The position numbers and the translations under genes are program-made. From Paenibacillus algicola (GTDB lineage: Bacteria > Bacillota > Bacilli > Paenibacillales > Paenibacillaceae), in the NCBI RefSeq assembly GCF_005577435.1, contig NZ_CP040396.1, positions 2,608,501 to 2,672,500 on the forward strand: DNA of 64,000 bases. Reading direction: 5' to 3'. The notes under the pieces were generated by a model that was not told the origin of the DNA, searched no databases, and saw only the letters and a list, made by a program, of their open reading frames with translations. Position 1 is the stretch's first letter. The number at the start of each line of letters is the position of its first letter. Positions 62,786-64,000 of this stretch are shown here, piece after piece.

Positions 62786-63794
62786 TGATGTCATCTCCTC
62801 CGCCACGGGCGATGATAATTTCTCCAGCTTCCTCCAGTCTGCGGATCGTGCTTACGATGCGCGTCTGCGCCTCTTCAACGTCACGCAAACGCACAGGACC
62901 CATATACTCCATCTCTTCCTTGAACGTTTCCGCCATCCGTTTGGACATATTCCGGAAAATAACATCTCGAACTTCCTCGCTTGCCACCTTCAGTGCCAGC
63001 TGCAGATCCGCATTCTCGATATCGCGGATGATACGCTGAATCGAGCGGTTGTCCACATTGACAATATCCTCAAAGACAAACATCCGTTTCTTGATCTCTT
63101 CCGCCAGCTCCGGATCTTGAATCTCCAGCGCATCGAGAATCGTTCTTTCAGTTCCCCGATCGACTCCATTCAGAATCTGAACGATTGATTCAATACCGCC
63201 GGCACTCGTGTAATCCTGCGTGACGGTTGATGACAGCTTCTGCTCCAGCACCCGCTCGACCTGAGCAATGACCTCGGGCGAGGTGCTATCCATAACCGCA
63301 ACCCGGCGGGCAACCTCTGCCTGCTTGTCCTGCGGCAAAGCCGACAGAATCGAAGCAGCCTGCTCAAACTGGAGGTACGACAGCACCAGAGCAATCGTTT
63401 GAGCATTTTCGTTCTGTATAAAGTTGAGAATTTGGCTCGGGTCTGCTTTTCTCGCAAAATCAAACGGACGGACCTGCAGGGTCGCGGTCAGCCTGTTGAT
63501 AACCTCCCGCGCTTTTTCACTTCCCAAAGCCTTTTCCAGAATTTCTTTGGCGTACGTGATGCCGCCTTGAGAAATATACTCCTGGGCAAGACAGATCTGA
63601 TGAAACTCCGACATAATGAGCTCTTTCTCGCCACCGTCTACCTTGCGCACATTCGCAATTTCCAGAGTAAGCTGTTCGATCTCATCATCTCTCAGATGCT
63701 TGAAGATTTGGGCGGATACCTCCGGCCCGAGTGTAATCAACAGGATGGCAGCCTTTTGCCTGCCGCTTAACATGGGATTTGTAACTCTGGACAA
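62778..63794 (-). CDS. fliG: Flagellar motor switch protein FliG
   Basis: Couples MotAB to rotation. The protein aligns along its whole length with B. subtilis FliG: LSGRQKAAILLITLG, FDFARKADPSQILNFIQNE and the C-terminal charged torque helix MKRMAETFKEEMEYMGPVRLRDVEEAQ, ending IARGGGDDIIV. The start is TTG at 63792-63794 with AGGAG eight bases upstream, giving 338 residues, the B. subtilis length; a GTG three codons earlier sits on that ribosome site. It lies 11 bases after fliF. Confidence 0.96.
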   Translation of the reverse strand: MSRVTNPMLSGRQKAAILLITLGPEVSAQIFKHLRDDEIEQLTLEIANVRKVDGGEKELIMSEFHQICLAQEYISQGGITYAKEILEKALGSEKAREVINRLTATLQVRPFDFARKADPSQILNFIQNENAQTIALVLSYLQFEQAASILSALPQDKQAEVARRVAVMDSTSPEVIAQVERVLEQKLSSTVTQDYTSAGGIESIVQILNGVDRGTERTILDALEIQDPELAEEIKKRMFVFEDIVNVDNRSIQRIIRDIENADLQLALKVASEEVRDVIFRNMSKRMAETFKEEMEYMGPVRLRDVEEAQTRIVSTIRRLEEAGEIIIARGGGDDIIV

Positions 63795-63805
63795 TGCTTC
63801 CACTC

Positions 63806-64000
63806 CTATTCCTCAGCAAGCCACGTGCGAAGTAAATTGACGAATTCGTCCGGCTTCTTTTTCGCCAGGGTTTCCAGCTGCTTGCGAACCTGGCTGTCGT
63901 TCGTGACGCTTTCCAGATTAATGGAAGGCAATTCGGTAATCGGAGGTAGCTCCAGCTCCTCTTCTTCGTCCTGCGCTCTTCGTCTTCGAACCATAAAGAT
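63806..64000 (-). CDS. fliF: Flagellar MS-ring protein FliF (C-terminal fragment)
   Basis: Only the last 64 codons are in the window; the gene continues beyond the right edge. The fragment begins with the end of a membrane span (IF) and a basic cluster MVRRRR, then the acidic cytoplasmic tail that binds FliG, ending VNLLRTWLAEE. Identification rests on this tail and on its position directly upstream of fliG. Confidence 0.85.
   Translation of the reverse strand: MFMVRRRRAQDEEEELELPPITELPSINLESVTNDSQVRKQLETLAKKKPDEFVNLLRTWLAEE

Overview
The window is a 64 kb chromosomal stretch from a spore-forming, flagellated, low-to-mid GC Firmicute, most likely Paenibacillus or a close relative. Pointers are the Bacillus-type gene order (fla/che operon, rpsB-tsf-pyrH-frr, uppS-cdsA-dxr-rseP-proS-polC, the nusA-infB operon, rpsO-pnp, dpaAB-asd-dapG-dapA, RNase J, tepA), dipicolinate synthase genes, strong Shine-Dalgarno sequences, and family-level differences from Bacillus subtilis: a short EF-Ts, an archaeal/eukaryal-type prolyl-tRNA synthetase, a DHH nanoRNase between rbfA and truB, and dut between the M16 peptidase and dpaA. 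Every supported gene lies on the minus strand, so transcription runs from high to low coordinates. Genus is an inference from gene order and protein style. No tRNA, rRNA, insertion sequence, prophage or CRISPR array was seen.

About 64000 to 35114 holds a near-complete fla/che operon in transcription order: fliF (cut by the window edge), fliG, fliH, fliI, fliJ, a MotE-like gene, fliK, flgD, a small flagellar-operon gene, flgE, swrD, fliL, fliM, fliY, cheY, fliO, fliP, fliQ, fliR, flhB, flhA, flhF, flhG, cheB, cheA, cheW, cheC, cheD, an unknown membrane protein, sigD, fapA, an unknown small protein, a SwrB-like protein and a YceG-like membrane protein. It ends at a clear intrinsic terminator (35114-35146). 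Basal body, rotor, type III export, hook, chemotaxis and the flagellar sigma factor are thus encoded together.

About 35072 to 26149 holds growth genes: rpsB (own promoter), tsf, pyrH, frr, uppS, cdsA, dxr, rseP and proS, with terminators after rpsB, tsf, frr, rseP and proS. polC follows (26111-21789). A strong promoter at 21701-21729 drives rimP-nusA-rnpM-ylxQ-infB-rbfA-nrnA-truB-ribF, a translation and RNA operon, with a perfect hairpin in its leader. rpsO and pnp follow, each with a terminator.

From 10539 down come a YlxY-type deacetylase homologue, an M16 peptidase and dut (terminator), then dpaA-dpaB-asd-dapG-dapA. That block makes aspartate semialdehyde, then dihydrodipicolinate, then dipicolinate for the spore core and lysine/diaminopimelate precursors; a sigma-K-like promoter precedes dpaA. 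RNase J has its own promoter and terminator, and tepA runs off the left edge. No stretch over 300 bases lacks a gene.

I found no wholly new system. The most interesting points are the archaeal-type ProRS, a very long glycine/asparagine/glutamine/arginine-rich IF-2 N-terminus, unknown small and membrane proteins at the end of the fla/che operon, a degenerate deacetylase site in YlxY, leader and intercistronic hairpins, and unusually frequent TTG starts.
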